From Azoarcus sp. (GTDB lineage Bacteria; Pseudomonadota; Gammaproteobacteria; Burkholderiales; Rhodocyclaceae), in the NCBI GenBank assembly GCA_031268685.1, contig JAIRWW010000035.1:1-16748 (forward strand): a stretch of 16,748 nt of DNA. The letters run 5' to 3'. Positions 15,006 through 16,748 of the stretch are shown here, one piece after another. The notes beneath the pieces were generated by a model that was given only the letters and a program-made list of their open reading frames with translations, ran no database searches and was not told the origin of the DNA. Position 1 is the stretch's first letter. Every line of letters starts with the position of its first letter. The translations under genes were made by a program, and so were the position numbers.

Positions 15006-16748
15006 ATGCGCGCCAGCCAGTTTCACCTGAACACCCTGAAAGAAGCGCCCGCCGATGCCGAAGTCGTCAGCCAGAAGCTCATGCTGCGCGCTGGCATGAT
15101 CCGCAAGGTAGCCGCCGGTATCTACGACTACATGCCGCTGGCCCTGCGCGCGATCCGCAAGGTCGAAGCCATTGTCCGCGACGAACTCAGCCGGGCCGGA
15201 GCGCTGGAGATTTCCATGCCGCTGGTGCAGCCCGCCGAACTGTGGCGGGAAACCGGGCGCTGGGACCTTATGGGGCCGGAAATGCTGAGGCTGCGCGACC
15301 GGCATGAGCGCGACTTCGCCCTACAGCCGACCTCGGAAGAAGCCGTCACCGACATTGCCCGCCAGGAACTCAAGAGCTACCGCCAGCTTCCTCGCAATTT
15401 CTACCAGATACAGACCAAGTTCCGCGACGAGCGCCGCCCCCGCTTCGGCGTGATGCGCGGGCGCGAATTCATCATGAAAGACGGCTACTCTTTCGACCGC
15501 GACGCAGAAGCCGCTGGCAAAAGCTACGATGCAATGTTCGCGGCCTACCGTCGCATCTTCGACCGTATCGGCCTTGAATACCGCGCCGTCGCAGCCGATA
15601 CCGGCGCCATTGGCGGCGACCGCTCGCATGAATTCCAGGTGATAGCCGATACCGGTGAAGACGCCATCGTCTATTGTCCGGATTCGGACTACGCCGCCAA
15701 CATGGAACTGGCCGAAGCCCTGCCTCTGCTTCCGGCGCGCGCTGGCGCTACAGCCGCACTCGCCAGAGTGGCCACGCCTGGTCATGAAACCTGCGAAGAT
15801 GTCGCCCGCTTCCTTGGCGCGCCACTCGCCGCTACCGTCAAATCGCTGGTGCTTGCCAGCCATGGAAACGACGAAGCCGGGCAAACCGGCGCGCCAGAGA
15901 TCTGGCTTCTGCTGTTGCGGGGCGATCACGAACTCAACGAGGTCAAAGCCAGCAAAATAGATGGCCTGAACGCGGGCTTCCGCTTTGCCACCCATGCCGA
16001 AATCGTCGATCACTTCGGCTGCGAACCAGGCTATCTCGGCCCCGTCGCGCCCAAAAAGCCGGTTCGGATTGTCGCCGACCGCACGGTGCTCAACATGGCC
16101 GATTTCATCTGCGGCGCCAATACCGCGGACTATCACTGCACCGGCGTGAACTGGGGGCGCGACCTGCCCGAACCCGGCATCGTTGCCGACATCCGCAACG
16201 TCGTCGCGGGCGACCCCTCGCCCGATGGCAAAGGGCTGCTCGCCATCGACCGCGGCATCGAAGTCGGTCATGTGTTCTATCTCGGCGACAAATACTCGCG
16301 GGCGATGAACGCCACTTTTCTGGACATCGACGGCAAGCCGCGCTTCTTCGAGATGGGCTGCTACGGCATCGGCATTACCCGCATCCTGGGCGCGGCCATA
16401 GAACAAAGCAACGACGAACGCGGCATCGTCTGGCCGGCAGCGATAGCGCCTTTCGAGGCCGTCATTTGCGCCGTCGGCTGGGGCAAATCGAAAGCAGTGC
16501 GCACCGAAGCGGGCAGGCTCTACGAATCGCTGCGGGCTGCGGGCGTCGATGTCATCCTTGACGACCGCGACGAGCGCCCCGGCGTAATGTTCGCCGACTG
16601 GGAACTGATCGGCGTCCCGCACCGGCTCACCGTCGGCGAACGCGGCCTGAAGGAAGGCATCGTCGAATACCAGGCCCGCCGTGGCGGCGAACAGCTCAAG
16701 CTAGCGCCTTCCGCCGCAGCTGGACACATCGTCGCCTGCCTGCGCGAG
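15006..16748 (+). CDS. proS: Proline--tRNA ligase, 3' end cut by window edge
   Basis: This class II aminoacyl-tRNA synthetase charges tRNA-Pro with proline in the cytoplasm. From ATG 15006 the frame is open for 581 codons to the window edge, so nearly the whole protein is present (bacterial ProS is about 570-580 residues). The N-terminus [20 protein letters not shown] is typical. [14 protein letters not shown] (107-119) and motif 2 [22 protein letters not shown] (139-160, Arg140, Glu155) are clear. Motif 3 is [17 protein letters not shown] (about 451-467). The long region between them, about 224-407, is the bacterial YbaK-like editing insertion that clears mischarged Ala-tRNA. The last part, with [22 protein letters not shown], is the anticodon-binding domain. 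It is a housekeeping gene and marks the right border of the accessory insert. No stop codon is inside the window. Confidence 0.97.
   Translation, partial: MRASQFHLNTLKEAPADAEVVSQKLMLRAGMIRKVAAGIYDYMPLALRAIRKVEAIVRDELSRAGALEISMPLVQPAELWRETGRWDLMGPEMLRLRDRHERDFALQPTSEEAVTDIARQELKSYRQLPRNFYQIQTKFRDERRPRFGVMRGREFIMKDGYSFDRDAEAAGKSYDAMFAAYRRIFDRIGLEYRAVAADTGAIGGDRSHEFQVIADTGEDAIVYCPDSDYAANMELAEALPLLPARAGATAALARVATPGHETCEDVARFLGAPLAATVKSLVLASHGNDEAGQTGAPEIWLLLLRGDHELNEVKASKIDGLNAGFRFATHAEIVDHFGCEPGYLGPVAPKKPVRIVADRTVLNMADFICGANTADYHCTGVNWGRDLPEPGIVADIRNVVAGDPSPDGKGLLAIDRGIEVGHVFYLGDKYSRAMNATFLDIDGKPRFFEMGCYGIGITRILGAAIEQSNDERGIVWPAAIAPFEAVICAVGWGKSKAVRTEAGRLYESLRAAGVDVILDDRDERPGVMFADWELIGVPHRLTVGERGLKEGIVEYQARRGGEQLKLAPSAAAGHIVACLRE

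Noticed and set aside
15321..16622. 433-residue open frame on the - strand
   Set aside because: It is antisense to proS, whose catalytic motifs are clear.

Overview
The window looks like a GC-rich chromosomal segment of a betaproteobacterium. The main evidence is the order 4.5S RNA (ffs) - dnaX - ybaB/ebfC - recR (9283-12334), a classic arrangement in that group, together with a full-length ComEC and a bacterial-type ProS carrying an insertion domain. I cannot name the genus from sequence alone. All convincing genes lie on the + strand.

Region 1 (1-4982) is the right-hand part of a small biosynthesis/export locus that continues to the left of the window. It holds a BtrH-like acyltransferase (5' truncated), an ABC exporter made of an ATPase and an ABC-2 permease, an acyl carrier protein, a short ketosynthase with an intact Cys-His-His triad, and a small protein that resembles a ketosynthase N-terminal domain. 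The last three are tightly coupled (GTGA and TTGA overlaps). BtrH enzymes move an acyl group from a carrier protein to an acceptor, so a reasonable reading is carrier-bound chain assembly, transfer and export. The product is unknown.

Region 2 (5037-9204) holds comEC (DNA uptake channel) and a 520-residue AAA-ATPase-like/PD-(D/E)XK protein of unknown role.

Region 3 (9240-12334) is the conserved core. ffs has its own promoter and terminator. dnaX contains an in-frame A AAA AAG slippery heptamer at 10609-10615 that would give a 421-residue gamma form beside the 640-residue tau form, and also a G9 run and a REP-like palindrome in its linker. ybaB and recR overlap.

Region 4 (12335-14802) is an accessory insert between recR and proS. 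It has a 614-base stretch without a convincing gene, an AT-richer PD-(D/E)XK nuclease-like gene, and a WYL-type regulator that appears to have lost its WYL core. A repeat of about 52 bp occurs twice in inverted orientation: once in the gene-poor stretch and once inside the nuclease coding sequence.

Region 5 (15006-16748) is proS, nearly complete and cut by the right edge.
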